Notes: generated from the sequence alone by a model not told the origin. Counted from the stretch's first letter, positions 1 through 14,689 are shown. The stretch is DNA of 64,000 nt from Adiantum capillus-veneris (GCA_014529385.2 CM043946.1:18743077-18807076); one strand, 5' to 3'. A program made the numbers and translations.

Positions 1-115
1 TGATCAAAATAAACTTTGATCAAAAGTCTTTCCGATTGAAAAATACTTTGTACAAATTATTTTTTGATCGAAGAATACACTGAGAAAAAAAAAACTATAT
101 ATAGCGACAGCACAT

Positions 116-2514
116 TGTCATGCCGCTCCGCTCCTATGACAAGAAAATGAGCAAAGGAAAGCCAATCAGGTTTATTTGAATCTTGCAGGATTAATCACTA
201 CTTATAAGGTCTTGCTAACAAGCCAATTTTTAAGTTGAACGTGTGCCAGATGCGTCTCTAAAGGTCAGAAGATGTCTTGGTAATGCTAAATAGTGAGTAT
301 GCTTAAACTGGTCATAGCTGGGATTTTATTAATCCAATTTGAAGTACTCAAAAATCTCTACATGCTTGTCTTTACAGCTCGTCAATCGGAGCTACAGGTA
401 AGAAGTTATGACAGTTTTAAGTTGAGTCACTAGCAGATCTGTACCGGATTGGGCAACTGCAGCTGAAGGGACAAGAATAAAATGAATGTGACGGGCTGAA
501 GCACTCACTTTGTGGAGTGCGTCGGTCTTTTTAGATCAGTGATCGGAGTCCCGCTTGCCAAGCTATGGGCCGTTAAAGATTGTTCAGGGGCCGGTTCCGT
601 GTCAGTCTAGCAGGCTCGCTCAGAGAGCCATCTGAGAATTTTTGAGCTTTGATTGGGTTTTGATATGCGGGAGCAGCAAGTGCTTTGAAGAGTCTTGTGT
701 TTGGAATGTGGTCTTTTGTAATGCAATGATTGCAGGGAATGCTGACACGACTCGGCAAGGAGCTGGTTTTTTTTCGATTGCCAAGGAATTTCCTTTCCGC
801 GAATATAATCAATTAAGCTTGCATCTTGAAAGCATAATTTCACTATGAAGCTGATAAGGACATTACAATTTTTGATAGTATTGTTAGTCAAGGGCTGACT
901 GGAGAAAGTTGTCGTGCTAGGCAATGCTGCTGAAGGAAGATGTCGTGCTTGGAAAAAACTAAAAATAAAAATTATGATGTTCACTTGTAGTTGGCAATGC
1001 TTTGGCCGGCATGCGTGCCAAATGTGATGCCTTCTACTTGCAAAGCATTGCTTGGTCGGTACGTATGCTTAATGTGGTGCCCAACAAGAGTCCATAAATA
1101 GTCGGCCGCCCACTATGAGACTCAATGGCCGCCAGGAGCAAAGGCCGGCCGTCCAAGGCCATAAGTTAAAGGGCTACCCAAGGCCATAGGCCAATGGCCG
1201 CCCAAAACCATTTAAATGGACACCCAATAGGGTAAGCAGTGTGACGGCGAAAGAAAAAAAACAAAGGAGGAGCATGGCGAACAGCGCGCAGGCAGCGATG
1301 AGGAAAGGGAAGCTCGTAGCGCGTGCTACGCTGCTCAAATGAAGTCGCCACAGAAGCGGAAAGTGCAGGAGGTTCCCTCGTGATCCTTTTCGCGGCACCG
1401 ATTTCGTTGGTTTTGGCGTAGGTCCAAATCCAAAGCTACCACGTCATCAAGAGCAAGGACCCATTAGTGGCGTCGCTAATGGGTGCCTAGCTATTTTTAG
1501 CAAGAAAGCCCATGCAAACAAAAGGGACTGCTCTTGGGACTCTCTGGTCATCATTCATGAGGAAGCTTTTCGAGGCCAAGCTCCTAAGCTCTTATTATCA
1601 TAAGCTTAACCTCATAAGTAAGCTCTCTATCTCTCTCCGGAATCAACAAAGGCCAAGCCGGTTTCTTATGCTTGAAGCTAACTTCTCCTCATCATCTGGA
1701 GGTCCTTCCTCTCTCCGGGAGAGGGAACCTAAGCTCTCACCAGAAAAAGATCTCAAGCCCTCTTTATCCGAACCTTTCTTTGGATTAACTTAATCTTAAG
1801 CTAGGATTACTAATCTTCTTAAGCTGAGGCAAAGCTCCGATCACAATAAGCCAAACTTAAGCCTCGATGAAACAAGCTCCTAACTCAAAGCCTAATCGAA
1901 GGTATTCAAATTTCTCTTGATTTCTCTAATCTCTTATTAGCCATCTTAAACCTCGAAGACCATAACCTCTAATCTCTCGAGCCAAACCCGAGCAAAGTAA
2001 TCATAATCTTTTGAGCTATAATCCTCAATCATAAGCCAAGCTTGATCTCTAATATCGCTTAAGCCCAAGTTTTGGTTCCGAACCTCATAAGACAATTTCA
2101 TAAACCGAGCCTAAGCTCTCATAACCAGAGCTAATCTTATTATCCTTAAGCCAAGCCGAGCTTCTAAGCCATCATTAGCCATTCGAATCGGGAAGCGGAA
2201 GCCAAATCAGATGGCCATTGGAAGAGGAAGTTCCTAAGCCATAACGGGAAGAAGCAGAAGGCAGAGTTAAGCAGGTCATTATCACTTTTCTCAATTAGCA
2301 CTTGGATTAAGCCAGGTTTCATCTTGTAAGGAGCATTAAGCCTCCATTAATGAATGATTAATGATGATTACAATTGATTAATTGGAATTAAGAGAATCGT
2401 TTGTTTTGAGCACTGTTGCCATAATTGTGCGTGCTGCACCTCTTTTCTTGCACCTCTCACAGCCAGGGGCCCGTTGCCTTCCCGGCTCACCTTTCGCACA
2501 TTTATCCCCCGACA
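116..2514 (+). repeat. 5' LTR of the non-autonomous element
   Basis: A 2.4-kb LTR that starts TGTCATG and ends CCGACA just before the primer site. The end is set by the primer site beginning at 2519 and by similarity to the last bases of the gypsy LTR that ends at 24870 (CTCTCACAGCC and the terminal CGACA). The first 1.33 kb is repeated at 5005-6336. The LTR holds a TATA-like CATAAATAG at 1093. Small reading frames inside it are not conserved between the two copies and are probably not genes. Confidence 0.75.
1093..1101 (+). promoter_or_regulatory. TATA-like box in 5' LTR
   Basis: CATAAATAG lies mid-LTR and is conserved in the second LTR at 5987-5995. It is the best candidate for the element's core promoter. 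Confidence 0.4.
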
Positions 2515-2518
2515 TTCT

Positions 2519-2536
2519 TGGTGAACCCGACGTGAA
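2519..2536 (+). promoter_or_regulatory. Primer-binding site of the non-autonomous element
   Basis: TGGTGAACCCGACGTGAA lies 4 bases after the LTR end. It starts with TGG, as expected for pairing with a tRNA 3' CCA. The gypsy element has the same site at 24877 with one change (GACGCGAA). I did not identify the tRNA. Confidence 0.65.
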
Positions 2537-2559
2537 AGGAGCCGGGGTGGGAGGTCAGA

Positions 2560-4300
2560 ATGGAGATTCCAGCAAAATTGAAGCAATTTATTGAAGATTA
2601 CAACCTGAATAGATTTGATAAAAATCTAGCAGCAGTAGATCTGCCCAAAATGTTGGGGCTTAGTTCAGGGATGCTTGCAAGAAGTAAAAGCTATGAAGAT
2701 GAAAAAGAAGCTTGATGATGTATTGGAGATGGCACTTGATGCCATGCATGAGCAATATGGAATTTTTCAAGGGCATGATCCAGATGGACTCCTTGCATGC
2801 TATCAAGCGGAGATGAAGAGACGAGGAATTCCCGAAGATCGGATGATTTCAACCTTTGAAGAAATGGTAACCTCTGAGTTTAAAGATAAGGTATGAGAAC
2901 TGACAGAGATATACCCCACGCAGTGGGACTATTTTGCAGATGGTTTTGTTCATGAAAGCTCAATAATAATCGAGTTAACAATGAAGGAGATTAATGAACG
3001 AGGCCAAATTGTTTTCTATAAATAAGAAGGGGATCATATGCAGTTCCTTAATTATGATCAATTTTGGCACCATATTTCTACAAGAAGTAAAGCCAAGGAA
3101 AATACAGCTTTGGAAGTAGCAGATTCAATGCCAAAGGACCATATTTTGAGCAACCAAGCAAAGATACATAATGAATTTACTGCCGAAACATAAATGTATG
3201 AATTTTTTTCGAAGATTGCTCGCATGGAAGTTACCTCAAATAATGGTTCTTGTGATGAAGAGCCAGACTGTACAACAAATGTTTTTCAAGCTACTGACCT
3301 TGGCATGGGATTCTCTCAACAAGTTTATCAAGAAGATGAGCCACTACAGGCTTCTAATGGTTCTATCGGCACTATAGCTGAGCAGACACAGGATGTACCT
3401 GATAATGCCAATGAGCTTATGGTTGCTTCTGGCAATATGTTTGCCGATTCTATTATCACAAAAGCAGATTCCATAATTAATGGGTTTTTGGCCCAATCTG
3501 AAGGAGAAGGTATAGCAGTATAGCTCAGTTTTGTGATGCATGTACCCCATCAGAAGGGGTGCCTGATAAACTTTTTTCAAGTTATAATGGCTTGCTCAGT
3601 AGCATGGATGCAGATGAGGAAGCAGAGGACGATATTGAAGATTGCCTAGATCATGCTGATTGCAAATAGGACATTGACATAGATTGTACATCTATATACG
3701 GGCTGCAAGAGGAGCCGACTCCTATACCTTTGTTGAATGATGAGACTTCCAAGGGTGATTTTCTCAAGGATTATTTTCCCAAGGATGTTATGGATGAAGA
3801 TTTTCAGGACAAAGCTATTATTCATTATCAACCTCAAGATCCAAGTAAAAATATCTCTAATGATACAAGTCCAGGAAGTCCTAAGGTTTTTTGTGATGGT
3901 TATGAAGCTAGAGGGGGTGACGCTACTAAATCATCCTTGATACAGCATAAAGTGCTCAAGATTTTTCATTTTCTTGGACAATGTACCAAATCTGGCTAGA
4001 TTTGGATACTATCCTTAGTAATTCTTATGTGAGTGGTGATGTCTTGGCTACCAGTAAAAGGGAGTCAGAGTTCTTTAATTCTTGCTGGTAACGACCTTAA
4101 GTTACCAAAATTTTATGAGATGTGGCTATTGCACTATGCTTCAGGTGAATCTCTAGTATATTGCGGAGGCCATCAATGCTATGTGGTCTTAATGGCATTT
4201 GATCCAGGTGATTTGAAAGATCTTCAAAAATAGGTACACTATGGATGGGTATTTTTGGGTCTACATAGTGGTTTCTTTCTGCTAGATCCTGGAATATCAT
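2560..4300 (+). pseudogene. Decayed internal ORF region of the non-autonomous element
   Basis: An ATG at 2560, just after the primer site, opens a frame that runs to about 2670. It continues in another frame to a TGA at 2894-2896 and then reads on in that frame to about 3025. More open stretches follow at 3194-3523, 3730-3999 and 4033-4233; they are acidic and interrupted by stops. The region sits where gag normally lies. I see no zinc knuckle, protease, reverse transcriptase or integrase motif. It may be a diverged gag or a sequence peculiar to this element; the function is not recognisable. Confidence 0.4.
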
Positions 4301-4966
4301 ATTTGGAGTAGAAATTCTTGAAGTTGATTGATACAGGAGTGTGTGCTTATGTGGATATTATGCTGCTCCACTATTGGGGCAATTCCTTATTATTCCATTT
4401 GATCCTGGGAGATATTGAAGAGCAACTTTCAGGTTCAGAGATTTCATTTATTTTCCTGTAGGCAAGTTACTTATCAGTAGATTTATTTTTGATGTGTACT
4501 AAGACAGAAGTGTTTTTGGTTATATCCTCAATAAGCTTACATGGCTAGCTTCCAATTGTGACATCTTGGACAATTGTTATAGTATCTTCACATCTTTTGA
4601 GATGGTTCTGCTACCAAAACTTGAAGTAAAGGACTTGAAGACCATTCTGGGTGCAGACAGAGTAAGGCATACTTGAGCTTGACAGGGTTCCTTAAAGAGA
4701 GCTGATGGTCAAGCCGTGTGCATAAGTAACTGGAGCACTTGAGTCTGGCGGGGTTCGTTAAAAAGATTTTCATAATTGCATGCTTTGGAGATACGACCAC
4801 TACGGTTCAAAGATTTGTGATGGGATAGCTACCTGATAATTGAGCTAAACTATTGATGTTATGATTTACACCTTCTTTTTGTTTGATATACCTTTATTAA
4901 CTACGTGATCTTGATGACAAGTACCTTAAGGTATTTATAGAAGATGCAGCTTGAAGAGACCGGTTG

Positions 4967-4986
4967 GCACAGACCGGAGGCTGTGC
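4967..4986 (+). promoter_or_regulatory. Hairpin upstream of the polypurine tract (element 1)
   Basis: GCACAG, loop ACCGGAGG, CTGTGC: a perfect 6-bp stem. The coding gypsy element has the same loop at 30845-30864 with stem GCACAT/ATGTGC, so both sides of the last base pair changed together. Confidence 0.65.
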
Positions 4987-4992
4987 AGATTC

Positions 4993-5004
4993 AGAGGGGG
5001 TGAA
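4993..5004 (+). promoter_or_regulatory. Polypurine tract (element 1)
   Basis: AGAGGGGGTGAA abuts the TGTCGTG start of the 3' LTR. The gypsy element has AGAGGGGGTGGA in the same place (30871-30882). This is the expected plus-strand priming site. Confidence 0.8.
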
Positions 5005-6336
5005 TGTCGTGCCGCTCTGCTCCTATGACAAGAAAATGAGCAAAGGAAAGCCAATCAGGTTTATTTAAATCTTACAGGATTAATCAGCAGTTATAAGGGC
5101 TTGCTAACAAGCCAATTTTTTAACTAAAAGTGTGCCAAATGCGGCTCTAAAGGTTAGAAGATGTCTTGGTAATGCAGCACAGTGAGTATGCTTGAAGTGG
5201 TCATAGCTGGGATTTTATTATTCCAAGTTGAAGTACTCAAAAATCTCTACATGCCTGTCTTTACGGCTCGGCAATCGGAGCTACGGGTAAGAAGTTATGA
5301 CAGTTTTAAGTTGAGTCACTAGCAGATCTGTACCGGATTGGGCAACTGCACTTGAAGGGACAAGAATGAAATGAATGCGTGGGATGAAGCACTCACTTTG
5401 TGGAGCGCGTCGGTCTTTTCAGATCAGTGATCGGAGTCCCGCTTGCCAAGCTATGGGTCGTTAAAGATTGTTCGGGGGCCGGTTCCATGTCAGTCTACTA
5501 GCCGGCTTGCCCGGAGAGCCATCTAAGAATTTTTGAGCTTTGATTGGGTTTTGATATGTGGGAGCAGCAAGAGCTTTGAAGAGTCTTGTGTTTGGAATGT
5601 TGTCTTTTTTAATGCAATGATTTTACAAGGAATGCTGACATGACTCGGCAAGGAGCTGGGTTTTTTTCGATTGCCAAGGAATTGCCTTTCCGCGAATATA
5701 ATCAATTAAGCTTACATCTTGAAAGCATAATTTCACTAAGAAGCTAATAAGGACATTACAATTTTTGATAGTATTGTTAGTCAAGGGCTGACTGGAGAAA
5801 GTTGTCGTGCTAGGCAATGCTGCTGAAGGAAGATGTCGTGCTTGGAAAAACATAAAAATAAAAAAATTTGATGGTCACTTGTAGTTGGCAATGCTTTGGC
5901 CGGCATGCGTGCCAAATGTGATGCCTTCTACTTGCAAAGCATTGCTTGGTCGGTACATATGCTTAATGTGGTGCCCAACAAGAGTCCATAAATAGTCAGC
6001 CGCCCACTATGAGACTCAATGGCCACCGGGAGCAAAGGCCGGCCGTCCAAGGCCATAAGTTACAGGGCTGCCCAAGGCCATAAGCCAATGGCCGCCCAAA
6101 ACCATTTAAATGGACACCCAATAGGGTAAGCAGTGTGAAGGCGAAAGAAAAAAAACAAAGGAGGAGCATGGCGAATAGCGCGTAGGCAGCGATGAGGAAA
6201 AGGAAGCTCGTAGCGCGTGCTACGCTGCTCGAATCTAGTCGCCACAAAAGCGGAAAGTGCAGGAGGTTCCCTCGCGATCCTTTTCGGTACCGATTTCTTT
6301 GGTTTTGGTGCAGGTCCGAATCCAAAGCTGCCACGT
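5005..6336 (+). repeat. 3' LTR of the non-autonomous element, truncated
   Basis: Follows the 5' LTR closely from its first base to about 6336, where the shared sequence CCAAAGCT(A/G)CCACGT gives way to unrelated (CA)-rich DNA. About 1.06 kb of the LTR, including the expected end, is absent, so no target-site duplication can be checked. Confidence 0.75.
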
Positions 6337-7880
6337 TGTGAGCGGGATGAAAACACACACAGCGCCTCTATATCGACCCGACACACACTCTTGGGAAGAT
6401 ACACACACACACACACTATGGGGCACCACTCGGCTTACACAACACACCTGGCCGAGATAGGGAACACACCTCTAGAGTGAGAGGAGAGAGACTATCCACT
6501 TGCCCACTCCACACAGACACACACACACACACACCCAAAAAACTTAGCTCAAAAGAGGAGAATTTCTGATGTTTAGATACAATTGAGCTTGGGCCAACAC
6601 CAATGGGGCAAATAGCTCACACAATATGGGTAAAATAAGCCAGATACAATCACAAACTAGAGCAGAAACTTCGCTCATAGGAGAAACTTACACAGAAAAA
6701 CAGCAGGAAAAGAATAAGAAATTTGGCAAAATGGACAGCTCCATCGCGTCCGGAACGGCCCAAAACCCCAGTCTACAATGTCAAAGTGCTCAAATCCGAC
6801 CTCGGATGAGCAGTTTACGGCCAAAACAGGCTCCAAAATGAGCAAAAACACACCTGCGGCTGTTCCTCCTCTCTTCTCCACGTTTTTTCTGGTCTTTTCT
6901 CTGTTTTTTCAGTTCCCACACTTAGCTTTATTAGTTGGGCACCATTGGCCTTTTAGATGACCTCAAACGGACCCCGAACAGGCCAAAAAGTGACCTCGCA
7001 GTGCATAGTTGTCACCTTTTTGCATCATCCGCACACCTGACACTCAGCTTTTTTCAATAATGCATCCCGCCACCACATGAAGTGGCCCCAAAGTATGGTC
7101 CTCATGATGACCTTTCTGCATAATTATCACAAGAAACAATCCACGTTGTGTCCGTACGCATCCACGTGCAAGTATTGACCCCGTTCGGCCTCCTGACGCC
7201 ACTACATGCCATCTGACGCACCTGCTTACCTCATGTCGTTGGCCCGCGGATAGCTTCCTCGAGAAGTTTTACGCACTACCAACTCCTCATTATTATAGAA
7301 AAAACACACTGGTACTGGTAACGATGAAAATCGATGCACTATGTACACCTTGTCCTACCTGTACACATGTGGGCCCCACGTAACCACCTGGCTCTGGAAA
7401 ATGGGCAATCTTTTATTCGATGCACCATGCATGTGTATGTACATATGCGCAATCCCTTGATCCAAAAAACTCCTAACATAATTTGCCCATTCCCTAGCCT
7501 GCTAGAGCATTCATGCTCAGCAGCAGCACTAGTAGATGCTCACTCCACCTGGATCAAAAGGCCAAAGGCATATCGCCTGATTCACAAGAAGCATCATAAC
7601 ACCACACGTATATTTGTCAACAATCAACCAAAATGCACCATAGGCATATCCAACTAACACATCCGCCCTGTCTGGAGTTCCAAAAGCATAAATATTGCAT
7701 GCCACATTCAACCCAACCGATAGAGACAACTCAAGTGACTCATCACCTGGCATCTTGCTCTCAATGTTCGCATCAGCGTGCTCTCGAGTGATTGGCAAGG
7801 AAAGGAGGACCCCAAGTTCAATGAGTCCTTTGATCGCATCCAAACAAAAACCCACATGATACAATGGGATCTAGCATTAA
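6337..7880. other. Non-coding DNA with short (CA)n tracts
   Basis: Short (CA)n runs lie near 6350-6420 and 6515-6535. The rest is mixed sequence without a recognisable gene. A 111-codon minus-strand frame at 7529-7864 has no family features that I know. Confidence 0.5.
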
Positions 7881-7904
7881 TCACCACTCTTGCTCATGAG
7901 CATC

Positions 7905-8150
7905 ACACCAACAATGCAATTCTTACCTTCAAGACCAAAGTAGATTGAGTCAAGCTCCTTGAGCAATCAAAGCTTCTCAAGGACACAAAAATTTGGTTTG
8001 CTGAAGATCTTACACCCACCCAACTCAAACAGAAGAAAGTTGAACTCCAAAAGATGTGAGAAGCACGCATAGCAGGGAAATGGGCAGTGTATAGAGGAGG
8101 TAAAGCCATCATCCAAAAGTTCCGAACTCCCAAATTTGCTCCCTCCTCCT
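7905..8150 (+). pseudogene. Fragment resembling the C-terminal part of a LINE-type ORF
   Basis: One plus-strand frame reads ILTFKTKVD, a stop, then VKLLEQSKLLKDTKIWFAED (20 residues), then LTPTQLKQKKVELQKM, a stop, then EARIAGKWAVYRGGKAIIQ. The pattern of a DLTP motif followed by a GKWAVYRGGKxII motif is one I associate with small ORFs upstream of plant and animal LINE endonuclease/RT genes. Two in-frame stops and no start show that it is a dead fragment. The family call rests on these two motifs only. Confidence 0.35.
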
Positions 8151-8329
8151 CACCTACCTCATCTTAGGTTTTGTTTTGTTCATCCCACCTTATCTTTTTC
8201 ACCCTTTTTTTCTCTCTCCACCCTTCGATGGACCCTCAGTCCTTAACTGATATGACCCTCAGCCCTCAGTCCCATAGGTCATGTATGACTTTCGTGGTTG
8301 GACGATAATTCAATCAATTAATCTATCTG

Positions 8330-8490
<161 letters not shown>

Positions 8491-8988
8491 ACATACTGGC
8501 TCACATTTAAATAAATTGTATTATTAGCTGGAAAGATTCCCTCCCTCCCCACAACCCTTTCACTTTTCTGATATTCACTCCCCCCCAAGGGCCCTCGCCT
8601 CTCTCAATAGCCCTCGACTACATCAATCGTCCTATGAGTGACCATGATGCCAAGAATCTCCGACTAACAACCTCACATGGCACATCTTCTTCTGCAAGCC
8701 CACATGCCCTTGCCAACACCCATGAGAGAGAGTGTAGTTCTCTATAGTCTATCGCATGTGCAATGCTACAAATTTTGGGTAATTCCACAAGAAAAACGAT
8801 TTTTCAATATCGTTGATACATACCTCTCTCTTAGTCATACTCTCTCTTGGTTTGAAGCACAATACTGACATTGTCACATCATCTGCAATACTCTACCCTC
8901 TCGGACGGTAGCTTTCCATTAGCACCTCAATCACTCCTTGTGCTCATTCTCTTGCTGTGATTGCTCATTCACTTGCACGCCATCGCTC

Positions 8989-9660
<672 letters not shown>

Positions 9661-10053
9661 ATCTTTTTTGGTTATGTGGTAATGCACGGCACGTCGCCCT
9701 TAGTGCGCTCTGTCTATTGCCCTACCTTTGTTCTTCTGCCCATCGCCCACAATTGCTTGCTTTGAGTGTTGCGTCGCCTTTCCCCTCCTAAGCATATCGA
9801 TTGATTCCCCTTTTTTAATAATATATCCCCCTACTCTGACCACAACCAAAAAAAAAATATCTTTTTTGGTTACATAGTAATGCACGACACATCGCCCTCA
9901 GCACGCTCAGTCCATCGCCCTACCTCTGCTTGTCTTCCCGTCGCCTGCAAATGCCTCCTTGGAGTGCTACATCTCCTCACTTTCCCCTCTCTGTCCATAT
10001 CGATTGATTCCCGTTATTATTTAATATATCCCCCTACTCTCTAAATCGTAGGT
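9661..10053 (+). repeat. Two diverged tandem copies of a 198-bp unit
   Basis: ATCTTTTTTGGTTA begins a unit at 9661 and again at 9859. Both copies go on to TAATGCACG, CATATCGATTGATTCCC and AATATATCCCCCTACTCT. They differ at many sites, so the duplication is old. Confidence 0.75.
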
Positions 10054-10722
<669 letters not shown>

Positions 10723-11213
10723 GAAGAAGTGAGTTTTAATGTCGGAGGAAACTATCCCATACTCTACTCACACAAACTCTCTCTATCTACTTGCTCTATA
10801 CATACTGGGCAGATTGTTTATTTTATTCATATGAATCTACAGAGATTTCTCCAAATCCTTGTGCTTCGTATGGAATGGCGAGCAAAATTATCACTGGAGA
10901 GCTAGTTTTCAACTCTCCGCATTAGAAACTACAATTTCTAAATGTATGGCTAACCCGCCCACACGAACAACTTTGTGCTATTGACTGGCACCGCAGCCCC
11001 ATTTTTTTAAGAGCTTTTCTAGGTCTGTACTTCTTAATCCAACCATGCGCTCCATCGTCTCGCTCCCCTAAAGACACGTCTATCAGTGACCTCACTACCG
11101 TTGCCCTTTTCTTTTTAATTTGCGGCTCTGTCACAAACATTTGTTAAAGATTTTCCCCCAATCACCTATGATACTCTGTCCAGATTCCTTCCCCTCCCCC
11201 GCCCTTTCCACGT

Positions 11214-11215
<2 letters not shown>

Positions 11216-11259
<44 letters not shown>

Positions 11260-11280
11260 GAGAGGGAGGGAGGGAGGGAG
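11216..11280. repeat. (GA)n tract, copy 1
   Basis: A (GA)n run with (GGGA)n at its end. The corresponding position in copy 2 (12886-13032) is expanded to about 145 bases and broken by single substitutions. Confidence 0.9.
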
Positions 11281-11615
11281 AGAGCGCTTTGTGCAACCTC
11301 CCCCCACCCTCCATAACATCGCTCGACCACACAGGTAAAGGGGTAGAGCTCCTAGAGAAAAAGAAAGTGAGAGCAAGGGAACTAGGTGGTGCTCTACACA
11401 TAGACGAGAGATCAGAGAGAAGCACAGCATGCCAGGAAGCAAACCCTTCAAGAATCCTTGAAGGCTGCCATGCGTCCAATTTTCCCCATGGTTAATTCCT
11501 ACACCACCGGTCCCAGCCTCGTGCATCCGGCTTGCCTCGTTAAGAGCTTCAAAAAGTATCCTCTCAAGATTCTAATTTTTTATTATTTCATACTCTCTCT
11601 TTGTAAAAAAAAAAC

Positions 11616-11657
11616 TCTCTGAAAGAGCACGCACTGGCGTGCGCTCTTTCACAGAGT
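11616..11657. repeat. Imperfect hairpin next to the (TG)n tract
   Basis: CTCTCTGAAAGAGCACGCAC faces GCGTGCGCTCTTTCACAGAG. It is conserved in copy 2 near 13371-13412. It lies about 15 bases before the (TG)n tract in both copies. Confidence 0.7.
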
Positions 11658-11665
11658 TTCTTTTT

Positions 11666-11890
<225 letters not shown>

Positions 11891-11944
11891 GAGAGCGGCG
11901 ACGTGCGAGAAGAATGATTTTGGCGCTATGTGGAGATCGGACGA

Positions 11945-12240
11945 GTGGCCATGGTGATTGTCAATGTCGTTGATGAGAACAGGGCTTGCGGTGCTATGAA
12001 TTTCAAGAGGCTTTCGTTGACTGATCTCGTACCTATCATGCCCAAGAAGAAGCAACGCCATTGAAGCTACAGATATTTATCAATAAATGGGCTAACAGCT
12101 CGTGGGGAACAAAACTAATTGTCCAAAAGAAGCCTGCTTCTCTCAATGACTTTGATCGCTTCAAGGTTCTGGTGGCCCCGATCAAGAGAGGCTCCATCAT
12201 CAAAAGGGAATTGGCAAAATTAAGAAAGGAGAAAGCTTAG
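11945..12240 (+). pseudogene. Ribosomal protein eL14 (RPL14) pseudogene, copy 1
   Basis: Cytosolic 60S protein eL14 in decayed form. The frame from 11945 reads VAMVIVNVVDENRACGAMNF (20 residues) and then [17 protein letters not shown]. This matches the middle of plant eL14, except that about 10 residues normally between NRA and [10 protein letters not shown] are missing. After two frame changes, the end reads [20 protein letters not shown] (20 residues), then [20 protein letters not shown] and [12 protein letters not shown], ending with TAG at 12238-12240. The N-terminal KOW-like half is absent. No introns are visible in the part present, which fits a processed copy, though short exon fragments cannot be excluded. 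Confidence 0.8.
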
Positions 12241-12884
12241 CTAAAGCAAATACATGGTCTTTTTGGATAATAGTTCTATATTAAACAACAGGCTGTACCA
12301 CAGCAGTGAAGTTTTTAAATGTAAAATAGGAGATCTATTCAAGCTATACCAAAAAGAGAGAGAGAGACACAGAGAGAGAAGAAGAAGAAGTGAGTATTAA
12401 TGCCGGAGAAAACTATCCCATACTCTACTCACACAAACACTCTCTATCTACTTGCTCTATACATACTGGGCAGATTGTTTATTTTATTCATATGAACCTA
12501 CAGAGATTTCTCCAAATCCTTGTGCTTCGTATGGAATGGCGAGCAAAATTATCATTGGAGTGCTAGTTTTGAACTCTCCGCATCAGGGATTACAATTTCT
12601 AAATGTATGGCTAACCCGCCCACACGAACAACTTTGTGCTACTGACTGGCACCGCAGGCCCCCTTTTTTAAGAGCTTTTCTAGGTCTGTACTTCTTAATC
12701 CAACCATGCGCTCCATCGTCTCGCTCACCTAAAGACGCATCTACCGGTGACCTCGCTACCGTTGCCCTTTTTTTTAAATTTGCGGCTCTGTCACCAACAT
12801 CAGTTAAACATTTTCCCCCAATCACCTATGATACTCTGTCGAGGTTCCTTCCCCTCCCCCGCCCTTTCCACGTCAGAGAAAGAG

Positions 12885-13032
<148 letters not shown>

Positions 13033-13419
13033 CAGAGCGCTTTGTGCAACCTCCCCCCACCCTCCATAACATCGCTCGACCACAAAGGTAAAGGGGTAGA
13101 GCTCCTAGAGAAAAAGAAAGTGAGAGCAAGGGAACTAGGTGGTGCTCTACACATAGACAAGAGATCAAAGAGAAGCACAGCATGCCAGGAAGCAAACCCT
13201 TCAAGAATCCTTGAAGGCTGCCATGCGTCCAATTTTCCCCATGCTTAATTCCTACACCACCGGTCCCAGCCTCCTGCATCCGGCTTGCCTCGTTTAGAGC
13301 TTCAAAAAGTATCCTCTCCATATTCTAATTTTTTATTATTTCATACTCTCTCTTAGTAAAAAAAAAAACTCTCTGAAAGAGCACGCGCCAGCGTGCGCTC
13401 TTTCACAGAGTTTCTTTTT

Positions 13420-13636
<217 letters not shown>

Positions 13637-13678
13637 AACATCTCTGCGGGATAGCAATTATTATCATAGAGAATAGGG

Positions 13679-13752
<74 letters not shown>

Positions 13753-13805
13753 AGAGCGGCGGCGTGCGAGAAGAATGCTTTCGGTGCTATGTGTAGATCG
13801 GACGA

Positions 13806-14101
13806 GTGGCCATGGTGATCGTCAATGTTGTTGATGAGAACAGGGCCTGCGGTGCTATGAATTTCAAGAGGCTTTTGTTGACTGATCTCGTACCTATGAT
13901 GCCCAAGAAGAAGCAACGCCATTGAAGCTACAGATATTTATCAACAAATGTGCTAACAGCTCGTGGGGAACAAAACTAATTGTCCAAAAGAAGCCTGCTT
14001 CTCTCAATGACTTTGATCGCTTCAAGGTTATGGTGGCCCCGATCAAGAGAGGCTCCATCATCAAAAGGGAATTGGCAAAATTAAGAAAGGAGAAAGCTTA
14101 G
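13806..14101 (+). pseudogene. Ribosomal protein eL14 (RPL14) pseudogene, copy 2
   Basis: Duplicate of the copy at 11945-12240 with the same internal deletion and the same frame changes, so the decay predates the tandem duplication. Differences include NKCANSSWG instead of NKWANSSWG and FKVMVAP instead of FKVLVAP. It ends [12 protein letters not shown] followed by TAG. Confidence 0.8.
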
Positions 14102-14689
14102 CTAAAGCAAATACATGGTCTTTTGGATAATACTTCTATATTAAACAATAGGTTGTACCACAGCAGTGAAGTTTTTAAATGTAAAATAGGAGAGCTATTC
14201 AAGCTATACCAAAAAGAGAGAGAGAGAGAGAGAGACAGAGAGAGAAGAAGAAGAAGTGAGTATTAATGTCGGAGAAAACTATCCCATACTCTACTCACAC
14301 AAACTCTCTCTAACTATTTGCTCTATACATACTGGGCAGATTTTTTATTTTATTCATATGAATCTATAGAGATTTCTACAAATCCTTGTGCTTCGTATGG
14401 AATGGTGAGCAAAATTATCACTGGAGTGCTAGTTTTGAACTCTCCGCATCAGGGATTACAATTTCTAAATGTATGGCTAACCCGCCCACACGAACAACTT
14501 TGTGCTATTGACTGGCACCACAGGCCCCCTTTTTTAAGAGCTTTTCTAGGTCTGTACTTCTTAATCCAACCATGCGCTCCATCGTCTCGCTCACCTACAG
14601 ACGCATCTACCGGTGACCTCTCTACCGTTGCCCTTTCTTTTAAATTTGTGGCTCTGTCACCAACATCTGTTAAAGATTTGCCCCCTGGA

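Larger units (their letters stand above)
116..6336 (+). mobile_element. Non-autonomous Ty3/gypsy-type LTR element, 3' LTR truncated
   Basis: Two direct repeats (from 116 and from 5005) start TGTC(A/G)TGCCGCTC and flank about 2.5 kb of internal DNA. The internal DNA opens with a primer-binding-like site and ends in a polypurine tract directly before the second repeat. No reverse transcriptase, RNase H or integrase motif can be read in any frame, only a decayed gag-like or novel ORF region. The second LTR matches the first to about 6336 and then diverges, so roughly 1 kb of it is missing. Primer site, polypurine tract and a hairpin match the coding gypsy element at 22865-32889, so I infer a large non-autonomous derivative of that family. 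Confidence 0.75.

Noticed and set aside
573-984. Overlapping minus-strand frames shared with 5523-5853
   Set aside because: They lie inside the LTRs of element 1 and are broken differently in the two copies.
12452-12880. A possible protein in the 5' part of the tandem unit, similar in three copies
   Set aside because: Similarity comes from duplication; copy 1 has frame breaks and no known family is visible.
14318-14689. Apparent N-terminal extension of the copia A integrase
   Set aside because: This stretch is the third copy of the tandem unit and only happens to be in frame with integrase.
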